Translations under genes and position numbers: made by a program
In this document: positions 1-6,392 of the stretch, piece by piece
How the letters are laid out: each line of letters begins with the position of its first letter
Position numbering within the stretch: the first letter of the stretch is position 1
Source of the DNA: CAYVZU01 sp964455935
GTDB lineage: Bacteria; Fibrobacterota; CAYVZU01
Reading direction: 5' to 3'
Assembly: GCA_964455935.1 (NCBI GenBank)
Contig: CAYVZU010000149.1
Coordinates: 1-8,384 of the forward strand
Length of the DNA stretch: 8,384 nt
Notes under the pieces: model-generated
The model's input: the letters and a program-made list of their open reading frames with translations, nothing else
The model's database searches: none
What the model was told of the DNA's origin: nothing

Positions 1-314
1 ACAACATCCATGCGCACTTCTATTTCCGGCAGGATTCCCGCCTCTTCGCAGGCATCCAGGGAATTATCGACCGCCTCTTTGACAACCGTGAGCAGCGCTT
101 TCTTGGGGTTGTCAAAACCCAGCAGATGCCGATTTTTGGAAAAAAATTCCGAAACCGAAATTTCGCGCTGCTGCGCCGCAAGCCGGCCGGCAATATCCGA
201 CTTGGGCGAATTGGCTGCAGGCTTCGGCGCGGGCGCCGGTGTGACCTGGGCGGCCGGTTGGCGCGGTTCAGGTGCGGGTTTTGTCTGCTTTGCTTTTTTC
301 GATTTCCTGGCCAT
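1..314 (-). CDS. top6B: DNA topoisomerase VI subunit B, N-terminal part (runs off the window)
   Basis: This is the ATP-binding subunit of type IIB topoisomerase VI, which with the A subunit passes one DNA duplex through another. About 104 codons are visible, read leftward from ATG at 314-312; the rest lies beyond position 1. A low-complexity Ala/Pro/Lys-rich tail (residues 1-45) precedes the family-typical entry EISVSEFFSKNRHLLGF (51-67). The GHKL N-box KEAVDNSLDACEEAG follows at 79-93. In known Top6B enzymes the Glu of this box (E80 here) is the general base and the Asn (N84) coordinates the ATP magnesium. The start is supported by AAGGA about nine bases upstream on the minus strand. The tail makes the N-terminus roughly 40 residues longer than in the archaeal enzymes I remember. 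The A subunit gene is not visible and would be expected beyond the left edge. The match to the family is very close. The GHKL homologues GyrB and MutL lack this leading motif. Confidence 0.93.
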   Translation of the reverse strand, partial: MARKSKKAKQTKPAPEPRQPAAQVTPAPAPKPAANSPKSDIAGRLAAQQREISVSEFFSKNRHLLGFDNPKKALLTVVKEAVDNSLDACEEAGILPEIEVRMDV

Positions 315-619
315 TGAAAAATCCTTTTTTGCAGAGCCACTGTTTCTAAATCAGGAACGGAAATCTTCTTGTGAAGACCTATAAAATACCCTATTTTCTA
401 CAGCCCGGCCAAGAGGCAGGGAAAAAGGGCGGATAGGAATCAGGGACCGGGGGTTGACGATAGCGAGCACGAAAAAAGGAAGTGGTCAGATTGGCTCTGT
501 TTTTTGCTCCAAATTCTCCGAACAGGCTGCTCGCCATCTCCGCATGCGCTTCCACCAAGGGATAGCCAAGGAATTATTGGCTAACCCCTATCCCCTTGCC
601 CCTTCTCCAAGGAGCTCCA
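315..619. other. Divergent intergenic region between top6B and the Yip1-family gene
   Basis: No convincing gene is seen in these 305 bases; the open frames that cross it are shadows. It must hold the promoter for leftward top6B and probably one for the rightward gene, but I find no clean sigma-70 pair. A TTGACG box at 454-459 has no good -10 partner at normal spacing. An AT-rich patch TATAAAAT lies at 380-387. Small inverted repeats are present at 364-377 and 563-583. Confidence 0.6.
563..583 (+). repeat. Inverted repeat / hairpin just upstream of the Yip1-family gene
   Basis: TAGCCAA (563-569) and TTGGCTA (577-583) are perfect 7-base inverted repeats around a 7-base spacer. The repeat lies 36 bases before the chosen start, so it could be a leader hairpin or an operator half-site pair. 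No function can be assigned from sequence alone. Confidence 0.4.
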
Positions 620-1396
620 TTGTTCTGTCCTAGTTGCGGCAAGCCAGTCGACGTCCAAAGCGCCAGATTTTGCCGTTTTTGCGGCAGTCCCCTGGATACT
701 GCCGCGGCTCCGGCCCCCGAATCCACGACCATGTTGGAGCCTGTTTGCGTTCCCTGGGAAGATATGGCACGCATTGGGTTCTGGCGCGCCCTGCTGGACA
801 CAGTGGCCGGCGTGCTCCTGACTCCTTCGCGTCTGTTCGGTTTGATCGAACCGCAGAAGAACGTGAGAAACGCACTATACTTTGGCGTGCTCACCGGCTC
901 TTTCGGCTATATCTTCGGAGGCTTGTGGAAAATTTTTCTCAACGGCCGGGCGGCCCAGCTTGAGAGCGTTCCGCTGCCGGCCTTTTTCAGCCAGACCATG
1001 CAAACCGCCACCGTTTTCTTTGCCCCCATTCTGGCACTGCTGGCCCTTCTGCTTGGCGGTATTGGAATTCACTCCTTCCTCATGCTGGCAAGAGGAAATC
1101 GGAAAGGATTTCGTGCAACCCTTCAGGTCATGAGCTATGCCAATGCGGCATATATATTTGCCATGGTCCCCTATATCGGCGCGTTCGTCTCGGCGATTTG
1201 GGGCCTTGTGGCGGTTGTGATCGGCCTCAGACAAGTCCATGGAATCTCGACCGCGCGGGCGGTCATCGCGGTCTTCCTGCCTTTCTTCGCACTGCTGTTT
1301 ATCGCGGCCTTGGTTGTGGTTCTCGTTCTCCTGCTGATTCCAAGCCTATTCCACGAATTCGGAAGGCAGGTCCTTCCGTTCTTGAATTCGTTTTGA
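620..1396 (+). CDS. Zinc-ribbon and Yip1-domain membrane protein
   Basis: This predicted protein of 258 residues has an N-terminal zinc ribbon joined to a polytopic membrane domain. The ribbon is CPSCG at 3-7 and CRFCG at 18-22, giving four Cys ligands (C3, C6, C18, C21). A Pro/Ala-rich linker (about 27-45) follows, then several hydrophobic stretches near 85-105, 130-155, 172-205 and 213-241. The order and the FWRALLDTV...LLTPSRLF entry are typical of bacterial Yip1-family proteins. Their function is poorly defined; a role in membrane organisation or transport is only a guess. I chose TTG at 620 because AAGGAG at 609-614 sits five bases upstream and the ribbon then begins at once, as in many zinc-ribbon proteins. 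An in-frame TTG at 596 would add eight residues without such a site. The gene diverges from top6B and is followed after 90 bases by the amidohydrolase gene, which may be co-transcribed. Confidence 0.82.
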   Translation: MFCPSCGKPVDVQSARFCRFCGSPLDTAAAPAPESTTMLEPVCVPWEDMARIGFWRALLDTVAGVLLTPSRLFGLIEPQKNVRNALYFGVLTGSFGYIFGGLWKIFLNGRAAQLESVPLPAFFSQTMQTATVFFAPILALLALLLGGIGIHSFLMLARGNRKGFRATLQVMSYANAAYIFAMVPYIGAFVSAIWGLVAVVIGLRQVHGISTARAVIAVFLPFFALLFIAALVVVLVLLLIPSLFHEFGRQVLPFLNSF

Positions 1397-1492
1397 TGCA
1401 AGGGACGAAATCGGATTCACAAGGGATTTGCAGGATGAACTATCCGGGAGAACCTGTTATCCTGTCCACTATTTCGGTATAGGGGGATGCCT

Positions 1493-2299
1493 ATGTTCAG
1501 CGATGTTCATGTCCATCATATGCTAAAAGGAAAAGTCACGGGAAAGGGCCTTCTTAAGGAAATGGACCGCCAGGGCATGCGTCGAATGGCTGTGCTCTCG
1601 CCCTACATGGGCCAGTCTCTCGAAACCCACAAACAGTCCATCGATATCGTGACCAAGCTCTGCGCCGAAGACCCGAATCGGCTGGTCGCTTTTGCCTGGG
1701 TCGAGCCCACGCTGCCGCAGGCAGTGTTGGTGGTTGAGTACGCCGCCAAAATGAAAGTGAAGGGAATCAAGATGATTCCCAATCAATGGCATCCCTATGA
1801 AGATCGCCTGATTCCGGTGTTCGCCAAGATCGAGGATCTGCGCAAACCGGTCCTGTTTCACTCGGGCATTTCCTGGGGCCACCCCGATTCAAGCCGCTTC
1901 TGCCGGCCGGCTTCTTACGAAGCTTTATATAAGTTTCCCAAGCTGAAGTTCTGCCTGGCGCACATTTCCTGGCCATGGACAGACGAATGCATCGCCATGG
2001 CCCAACGCATGCAGGCACTGGTGGGCTTTAAGAATAAGAGCAAGGTGCAGACCTATATCGATATCACGCCGGGCACGCCCAGCCTGTATCGCAAGGACGC
2101 TCTGCACAAGGCTATCGAATACGTAGGTGCTTTCCGAATCATGTACGGCAGTGATGGCATAACCCCCGATTTCGCCCGGTCGGGCAAAGGGATCGAGCGC
2201 GATCGCAAGCTGATCGTAGAAGAACTGAAATACAGCCAAGCCGATTTCGAGCAAATCGCCTGGAAGACCTTCGACGATTTCCTGAAGCCCATGGCCTAA
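1493..2299 (+). CDS. Amidohydrolase-2 family metal-dependent hydrolase
   Basis: This 268-residue protein has the features of a compact amidohydrolase-2 (PF04909-like) TIM barrel. Members hydrolyse or decarboxylate varied substrates using one divalent metal. The metal-site signatures appear in the right order: SDVHVHH at residues 3-9 (HxH at H6 and H8), VLFHSG at 120-125 (H123), CLAHISWPW at 154-162 (H157) and MYGSDG at 217-222 (D221, the usual catalytic Asp). The substrate cannot be read from sequence. There is no signal peptide, so it is probably cytoplasmic. Two in-frame ATGs compete, at 1487 and 1493. The purine run AGGGGG at 1481-1486 abuts the first but stands six bases before the second, which I therefore prefer; the longer form adds only Met-Pro. 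The gene lies 96 bases after the Yip1-family gene. The hairpins after its stop may end its transcript. It has no obvious tie to the isoprenoid operon downstream. Confidence 0.85.
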   Translation: MFSDVHVHHMLKGKVTGKGLLKEMDRQGMRRMAVLSPYMGQSLETHKQSIDIVTKLCAEDPNRLVAFAWVEPTLPQAVLVVEYAAKMKVKGIKMIPNQWHPYEDRLIPVFAKIEDLRKPVLFHSGISWGHPDSSRFCRPASYEALYKFPKLKFCLAHISWPWTDECIAMAQRMQALVGFKNKSKVQTYIDITPGTPSLYRKDALHKAIEYVGAFRIMYGSDGITPDFARSGKGIERDRKLIVEELKYSQADFEQIAWKTFDDFLKPMA

Positions 2300-2329
2300 G
2301 CAGGCATGCGCGCTCCGAATCGAGTAGGA

Positions 2330-2385
2330 GGGCGCCGTAAGGCGCCCGTGCTCTCACACCACCGTGCGTACGGTTCCGTACACGG
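2330..2385 (+). other. Tandem GC-rich hairpins, possible group II intron remnant
   Basis: Hairpin 1 pairs GGGCGCC (2330-2336) with GGCGCCC (2341-2347) around a GTAA tetraloop of GNRA type. Hairpin 2 pairs CCGT plus GTACG (2362-2365, 2368-2372) with CGTAC plus ACGG (2377-2385) around GTTC, with a GC bulge. The linker GTGCTCTCACACCA and the second hairpin resemble, from memory, sequence that often sits beside group II intron reverse-transcriptase genes in bacteria. No reverse-transcriptase fragment is visible here, so this would be a remnant. Alternatively hairpin 1 could stop transcription after the amidohydrolase, but no T-tract follows it. Confidence 0.4.
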
Positions 2386-2464
2386 CGTAGAATTTCTGTT
2401 ATTCTTTGACATGCCAACTGCCGCAGCCTTCCGCGACGTTACGGCAAATCGTCAAAAAGGCCCT

Positions 2465-2492
2465 TTGTAATTTATTCGAATCAGAATAATAT
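2465..2492 (+). promoter_or_regulatory. Candidate sigma-70-like promoter of the isoprenoid operon
   Basis: TTGTAA (2465-2470) and TAATAT (2487-2492) are separated by 16 bases, each matching four of six consensus positions. The -10 box overlaps the inverted repeat AGAAT-AAT-ATTCT (2483-2495), a possible operator. It lies in the most AT-rich part of the gap, about 140 bases before the HMG-CoA reductase start. This is a pattern match only. Confidence 0.3.
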
Positions 2493-2630
2493 TCTTTGGG
2501 CGGGCCGGTTACATGACAGCCTCCTGTTTTGCCCCCCTTTGGCTTTTAAAACATGCTGTCTGCTGGCTTAGGAAGAATTATTTATATATCTGTATGAACC
2601 GGTTCTACACTGAGTTTCAGGAGTGACTTT

Positions 2631-3950
2631 ATGCCTGCGTCGAAAAAGAATTCGGAAGGCGTGATCAATGAAATTTTGGAAAGCGGTTCACTGGAAAAGG
2701 TGATCGAACGGCTACGGAACAGACCTGTCGCGAAATCACCCCTGCCGCCGGGAATTCCAAGGACCCAGGATTTGACCTGGGAAGCTTGTCACAGGCGATT
2801 GGATATTCTTTCATCCCAGGGCGCCGGCCTGGATTTCCTTTCAGGACGCAGCAAAATATCGGACCTTTCCATCTTCGAGGGAAATATCGAAAATTTGGTT
2901 GGTTTTGCCCAGATTCCTGTCGGTGTTATAGGGCCGCTGAGAATCAATGGCCGGTTCGCCCATGGCGATTATTATGTGCCATTAGCGACCACGGAAGGCG
3001 CCTTGGTGGCCTCCTACAACCGCGGGGCGAAAATAATCAGTCTAAGCGGCGGGGCAACCGCGCTTTGCCTGACCGAACGGGTTTCCCGGTCGCCGGGTTT
3101 TGTGTTCAGCGATATAATTGAAGCTGGAAATTTCTCCTTATGGTGCGTAAAAAACTTCGATAAGTTCCGGGAAATTGTTATGGACAAAACGAACCATGGA
3201 CGGCTGCAGGACATGAAAGTGACCATCGACGCCAACCATGTGTACCTGATTTTCGAATATACCACCGGCGATGCCGCGGGGCAGAACATGGTGACCATCT
3301 CCACCGATGCCGTGTGCCGCTATATTGTCGAAGGCAGCCCGGTGAAGCCCATTCACTGGTTTATCGAGTGCAACATGTCGGGGGATAAGAAGGCGACGGC
3401 TCTCTCATACATGTATGTCCGGGGGAAAAAGGTTACATCCGAGGCCAGGATCCCCAGAAAAATATTCAACCGGTTTCTCCACACCGAACCGGAAAAAATG
3501 ATGGAGTACTGGAAAATGGCATTTGTTGGCGGCGTTCAAAGCGGGTCCATCGGTGTCCAGGGACATTACGCCAACGGCCTGGCCGCCCTGTTCATTGCCT
3601 GCGGTCAGGATGCCGCCTGTGTGGCGGAGGCCTCCGTAGGCGTCACGCGGGTTGACGTTACGGACGGAGGCGACCTGTATATTTCCGCCACCCTTCCCAA
3701 TCTGATCGTCGGCACAATGGGCGGCGGCACCATGCTGCCCACCCAGAAGGAATGTCTCACCATGATGGACTGCTCGGGAACGGGAACGGCGGGCCGTTTT
3801 GCCGAAATATGTGCTGCCACCGCGCTGGCCGGTGAAATTTCAATCATGGGAGCCATTGCGGCCGGGCACTTCAGCAGTGCCCATGAGCAGTATGGGAGAA
3901 AGAAAACCAAGCCTTCAAAGGGGAAAGGCCTTGAAAATATCCCAGCGTGA
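2631..3950 (+). CDS. hmgA: HMG-CoA reductase, class I
   Basis: This enzyme reduces HMG-CoA to mevalonate, normally with two NADPH, and is the committed step of the mevalonate route to isoprenoids. The 439-residue length matches soluble archaeal/bacterial class I enzymes, with no N-terminal membrane domain. Family signatures appear in order: ENLVGFAQIPVGVIGPL (87-103), TTEGALVAS (120-128), TGDAAGQNM (212-220), SGDKK (250-254), GQD (325-327) and GTMGGGT (361-367). Catalytic residues align by motif with the human enzyme: E122, K253, D327 and H418 in the C-terminal SSAHEQ stretch. TGDAAGQNM and GTMGGGT point to class I, the eukaryote/archaea-like form, rather than the class II form of Pseudomonas mevalonii. 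The ATG at 2631 follows AGGAG by seven bases. It is the first visible gene of an overlapping five-gene operon and its 3' end overlaps the next gene by 20 bases. No other mevalonate-pathway gene is in the window, so it may serve this operon's product specifically. Confidence 0.96.
   Translation: MPASKKNSEGVINEILESGSLEKVIERLRNRPVAKSPLPPGIPRTQDLTWEACHRRLDILSSQGAGLDFLSGRSKISDLSIFEGNIENLVGFAQIPVGVIGPLRINGRFAHGDYYVPLATTEGALVASYNRGAKIISLSGGATALCLTERVSRSPGFVFSDIIEAGNFSLWCVKNFDKFREIVMDKTNHGRLQDMKVTIDANHVYLIFEYTTGDAAGQNMVTISTDAVCRYIVEGSPVKPIHWFIECNMSGDKKATALSYMYVRGKKVTSEARIPRKIFNRFLHTEPEKMMEYWKMAFVGGVQSGSIGVQGHYANGLAALFIACGQDAACVAEASVGVTRVDVTDGGDLYISATLPNLIVGTMGGGTMLPTQKECLTMMDCSGTGTAGRFAEICAATALAGEISIMGAIAAGHFSSAHEQYGRKKTKPSKGKGLENIPA
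3917..3933 (+). promoter_or_regulatory. Ribosome binding site that decides a TTG start inside the HMG-CoA reductase end
   Basis: AAAGGGG (3917-3923) stands seven bases before TTG (3931-3933). The frame is open much further upstream, with ATG at 3799, 3883 and 3892, but residues encoded there overlap the conserved C-terminus of HMG-CoA reductase and do not resemble the DUF3419 family. The TTG places the start shortly before the conserved RYGNCWED motif. Confidence 0.6.
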
Positions 3951-5025
3951 AGGCAAGATTGCCTGGAATTTCGTCCGCTACGGTAATTGTTGGGAAGATG
4001 CGGATGTCCTGCTCGAGGCGCTGCAGGTAAAAAATGGGGGTGTATACCTTTCCATTGCCTCTTCAGGAGACAACAGCCTGAGCATGGCTGGTCAGGGCGC
4101 AGGTAGGATAATCGCTGTGGACCTCAATCCTGCTCAGATCGCCTGTGTGGAGATACGGACCGTTCTTTTTAAAAGTCTTTCCTATCCTGAACTGCTTGGT
4201 TTTCTTGGCGTTTCTCCCATGGAGAACCGCTTGTCGGTTTTTCAGGGTCTGAAGGGCCTTTTGAGCTCTTCCGGCCGTTCGTTCTGGGAATCGCGTCAAA
4301 AAGATATTGAAGAGGGCATCATCTATTCCGGGAAATTCGAGCACTATTTCCGCATTTTTCGGAAATGGGTTCTGCCTCTGATTCATCGGAAGGCCACGGT
4401 TCGCGGCCTGTTGGAGGAGAAACCTGCCCCTGACCGGGCGGTTTTTTTTCAACAGCACTGGAACACTTGGCGGTGGCGGATGATCTTCAGGATATTTTTC
4501 AGCCGGTTTATCATGGGGCATCTGGGCCGGGACCCCAAATTCTTCAAATATGTGCAGGGAGAGGTCGCGGCCAGAATACTGAAACGAACGGAACACGCTT
4601 TAACGATCCTGCCCACCCACTCAAATCCGTACCTGCAATTCATCCTCACTGGAGGATTTCAGGCAGCCCTGCCCCATTATTTGCGCAGGGACAACTTCGA
4701 TTCCATTCGCGCCAACCTCGACGTCCTGGAATGCAGACAGTGTCCGGTTGCCGGAATCCTGAAGGAATCGACGAAATTCGACGGGTTTAATTTGTCCGAC
4801 ATCTTCGAGTATATGAGCCCGGATCAATATGCGGCGGAACTCAATGGAATTCTGTCCCGGGCCCGCCCCGGTGCCCGTCTGGTATTTTGGAACATGCTGG
4901 CGGACCGTTCCTGCCCGTCTGCTTTCTTGGATCGTCTTCGGCCACTGACCGATTTATCCTCGCGCCTGCTGGATCAGAACAAGGCCTTTTTTTACAAATC
5001 CCTCCATATTGAAGAAGTCTTATGA
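3931..5025 (+). CDS. BtaA-like (DUF3419) SAM-dependent 3-amino-3-carboxypropyl transferase
   Basis: With the TTG start this is 364 residues. It has the hallmarks of DUF3419, whose known member BtaA transfers the 3-amino-3-carboxypropyl group of SAM to diacylglycerol, giving the homoserine ether precursor of betaine lipids. Visible motifs are RYGNCWEDADVL (16-27), the SAM-binding turn LSIASSGDNSL (40-50) with acidic strand VDLNPAQ (63-69), SNPYLQFILTGG (231-242), NLSDIFEYMSP (287-297) and RLVFWNML (316-323). It has no signal peptide and few clear membrane spans, so it is probably cytoplasmic or membrane-associated. The betaine-forming N-methyltransferase BtaB is not in the window, so the product may stay unmethylated or the acceptor may differ. 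It overlaps HMG-CoA reductase by 20 bases, and its stop overlaps the next start in ATGA, implying coupled translation. The family call is strong; the acceptor is inferred to be a lipid alcohol, perhaps isoprenoid. Confidence 0.85.
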   Translation: MKISQREGKIAWNFVRYGNCWEDADVLLEALQVKNGGVYLSIASSGDNSLSMAGQGAGRIIAVDLNPAQIACVEIRTVLFKSLSYPELLGFLGVSPMENRLSVFQGLKGLLSSSGRSFWESRQKDIEEGIIYSGKFEHYFRIFRKWVLPLIHRKATVRGLLEEKPAPDRAVFFQQHWNTWRWRMIFRIFFSRFIMGHLGRDPKFFKYVQGEVAARILKRTEHALTILPTHSNPYLQFILTGGFQAALPHYLRRDNFDSIRANLDVLECRQCPVAGILKESTKFDGFNLSDIFEYMSPDQYAAELNGILSRARPGARLVFWNMLADRSCPSAFLDRLRPLTDLSSRLLDQNKAFFYKSLHIEEVL

Positions 5026-6392
5026 ATGAATTTAGGAATGCCGTTGTCGTAGCCAGCATTTTTATTTTAATCTTTCTGCTTGGTGAAATTCTCAAGCACC
5101 GATGGCCGGGAAAAAGTGAATTGTGCCGGAAAACGGTCCACTTCCTAAGCGGTATTGCCACCCTGTCCTTCCCTTTTCTGTTTCGGTCTCATTGGACGGT
5201 GCTGCTGCTAACCATCAGTTTCTGCCTGGTCCTGCTGGCAAGCCGCAGAGTTGGGTTGTTGCAGTCCGTTCATGGAGTTAACAGAAAATCGGAAGGAGCC
5301 ACGTATTTTCCGGTCGCCGTATACCTGACGTTTCTGCTGGCCCATGACAACCCGGTTCTGTTCTTCGTTCCCATTCTGGTGCTGACCGTTTCCGACTCGC
5401 TGGCGGCGCTGCTCGGCGCTTCGTACGGCAAAATCACTTTTCATGTAGAAGAAGGTCTGAAAAGCCTGGAAGGGTCTCTGGCCTTCTTTCTGACGACATT
5501 TCTCTGCGTACACATTCCCCTGCTGCTGATGACCGGCATCGGTAGGCTGGAATCAATATTGATTGCCATGATTCTGGCAATTCTGGTCACGGGGTTCGAG
5601 GCGGTTTCCCTTGCGGGAACCGACAATCTGTTTATTCCGTTTGGAGCCTACTTCATCCTTTCGAAAATGCTATCCAAGCCGGTGGATTTCCTTGCAGGGC
5701 AACTGCTGAACCTTTCCATTGTCATTGCGGTGGTCTGCATGATGGTGATTCCGCTGCGGATCATTAGAACCAGTGCCGTCATCGGGCTGATCCTTTTTAA
5801 CCATGCGGCCTGGAGCCTGTGCGGGATTGGCTGGTTGATTCCCCTGCTTGTGGGCCAGGTCTTCTACCTTGTTCTGGTTTTTCTTTTGCACCGCAAAAGG
5901 GTTCTCGACCCGGTGGATGGGTTCAGGATCCGGGCGATCCTCTTCACAGGCATTGTGCCCACAGTCCTGATCTTTTATGCCAATGCCATCCGGGATTTCC
6001 CGCTTGTTTTTGTTCCCTATCTGGCGGCCGTGGCCTCGCAGATGGCCATTCTCACAAGCACCTACTGGCGAATCTATTGCGGCCGAAAAGGCCCTGTCCG
6101 ATGGCCCGACTACCTGCTGCAGAGCGCGGCCTGGACCGCTCTTTCTGTGATCACGGTCGTATTAGGCCCGCTTCGGTTATACCCGGAACTCAACCAGGTG
6201 ATTGCTATCACAATGATTGGCGGTTCGGTGTTCATGGCCCAACTGCTGCACCGGCAAATTCGGAACCATTCAGCGTTTCAACGGTGCGAGCATTCGTTGG
6301 GAGAATACCGGCCAAGAATGTTCGCCACCGCGGCGGTTTCCATGGCGGTGCTTCTGGTGCAGCTAACCCTTTTGGGCGGAGGTTACAATTGA
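5022..6392 (+). CDS. Dolichol/phytol-kinase-like membrane enzyme with an extra C-terminal membrane domain
   Basis: This 456-residue polytopic protein has an N-terminal half (about 1-215) like the SEC59/DGK1/VTE5 group, membrane kinases that use CTP (or another NTP) to phosphorylate dolichol, diacylglycerol or phytol. Diagnostic stretches are ELCRKTVHFLSG (33-44), LTVSDSLAALLGASYGK (121-137), LKSLEGSLAFF (146-156) and AGTDNLFIPFGAYF (198-211), with hydrophobic helices between. The CdsA family is related in fold but lacks this RKxxH plus KSLEG arrangement. Residues from about 228 to 450 form another set of hydrophobic segments (near 230-246, 252-290, 304-322, 328-346, 366-382, 391-408 and 434-452) that I cannot assign; typical family members end before this. 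It starts in the ATGA overlap with the BtaA-like gene, and its stop shares a base with the next start (TGATG). In this context it probably phosphorylates an isoprenoid or glycerolipid alcohol. Confidence 0.8.
   Translation: MNEFRNAVVVASIFILIFLLGEILKHRWPGKSELCRKTVHFLSGIATLSFPFLFRSHWTVLLLTISFCLVLLASRRVGLLQSVHGVNRKSEGATYFPVAVYLTFLLAHDNPVLFFVPILVLTVSDSLAALLGASYGKITFHVEEGLKSLEGSLAFFLTTFLCVHIPLLLMTGIGRLESILIAMILAILVTGFEAVSLAGTDNLFIPFGAYFILSKMLSKPVDFLAGQLLNLSIVIAVVCMMVIPLRIIRTSAVIGLILFNHAAWSLCGIGWLIPLLVGQVFYLVLVFLLHRKRVLDPVDGFRIRAILFTGIVPTVLIFYANAIRDFPLVFVPYLAAVASQMAILTSTYWRIYCGRKGPVRWPDYLLQSAAWTALSVITVVLGPLRLYPELNQVIAITMIGGSVFMAQLLHRQIRNHSAFQRCEHSLGEYRPRMFATAAVSMAVLLVQLTLLGGGYN

Larger units (their letters stand above)
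2300..2630. other. Gene-free region between the amidohydrolase and the isoprenoid operon
   Basis: No protein-coding gene is supported in this stretch. Its left third holds two strong GC-rich hairpins (2330-2347 and 2362-2385) that look like structured RNA or an element remnant. Its centre is AT-rich and contains a candidate promoter (2465-2492) overlapping an interrupted inverted repeat. Its right end carries the 10-base palindrome GAACCGGTTC (2596-2605) and the ribosome binding site AGGAG (2619-2623), seven bases before the HMG-CoA reductase start. Confidence 0.7.

Noticed and set aside
10..384. Open frames on both strands across 10-384 as separate genes
   Set aside because: They are out of frame with the clear topoisomerase VI B reading on the minus strand and show no family motif.
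875..1240. 121-codon minus-strand frame antisense to the Yip1-family gene
   Set aside because: It has a hydrophilic composition without motifs, as expected for the antisense of a membrane-protein gene.
2139..2417. Minus-strand frame covering the hairpins
   Set aside because: It is Arg-rich and motif-free, half antisense to the amidohydrolase and half across structured non-coding sequence.
3799..3930. Upstream ATG starts (3799, 3883, 3892) for the BtaA-like gene
   Set aside because: They lie inside the conserved HMG-CoA reductase C-terminus, and the extra residues do not look like the family. TTG at 3931 has a strong ribosome binding site.
4063..4596. 177-codon minus-strand frame
   Set aside because: It is antisense to the BtaA-like gene, has no recognisable motif and no ribosome binding site of note, and mirrors the real gene's codon pattern.
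5819..6391. Upstream extension of the acyl ligase gene to 5819
   Set aside because: This part lies in another frame of the kinase gene, is rich in Pro, Arg and Gly, lacks family similarity and would overlap by over 570 bases. ATG at 6392 with GGAGG upstream is far better.
5022..6392. CdsA-type phosphatidate cytidylyltransferase as the identity of the membrane enzyme
   Set aside because: The RKxxH entry, SDSLAALLG and KSLEG stretches fit the dolichol/phytol kinase group better, though the two share distant similarity.
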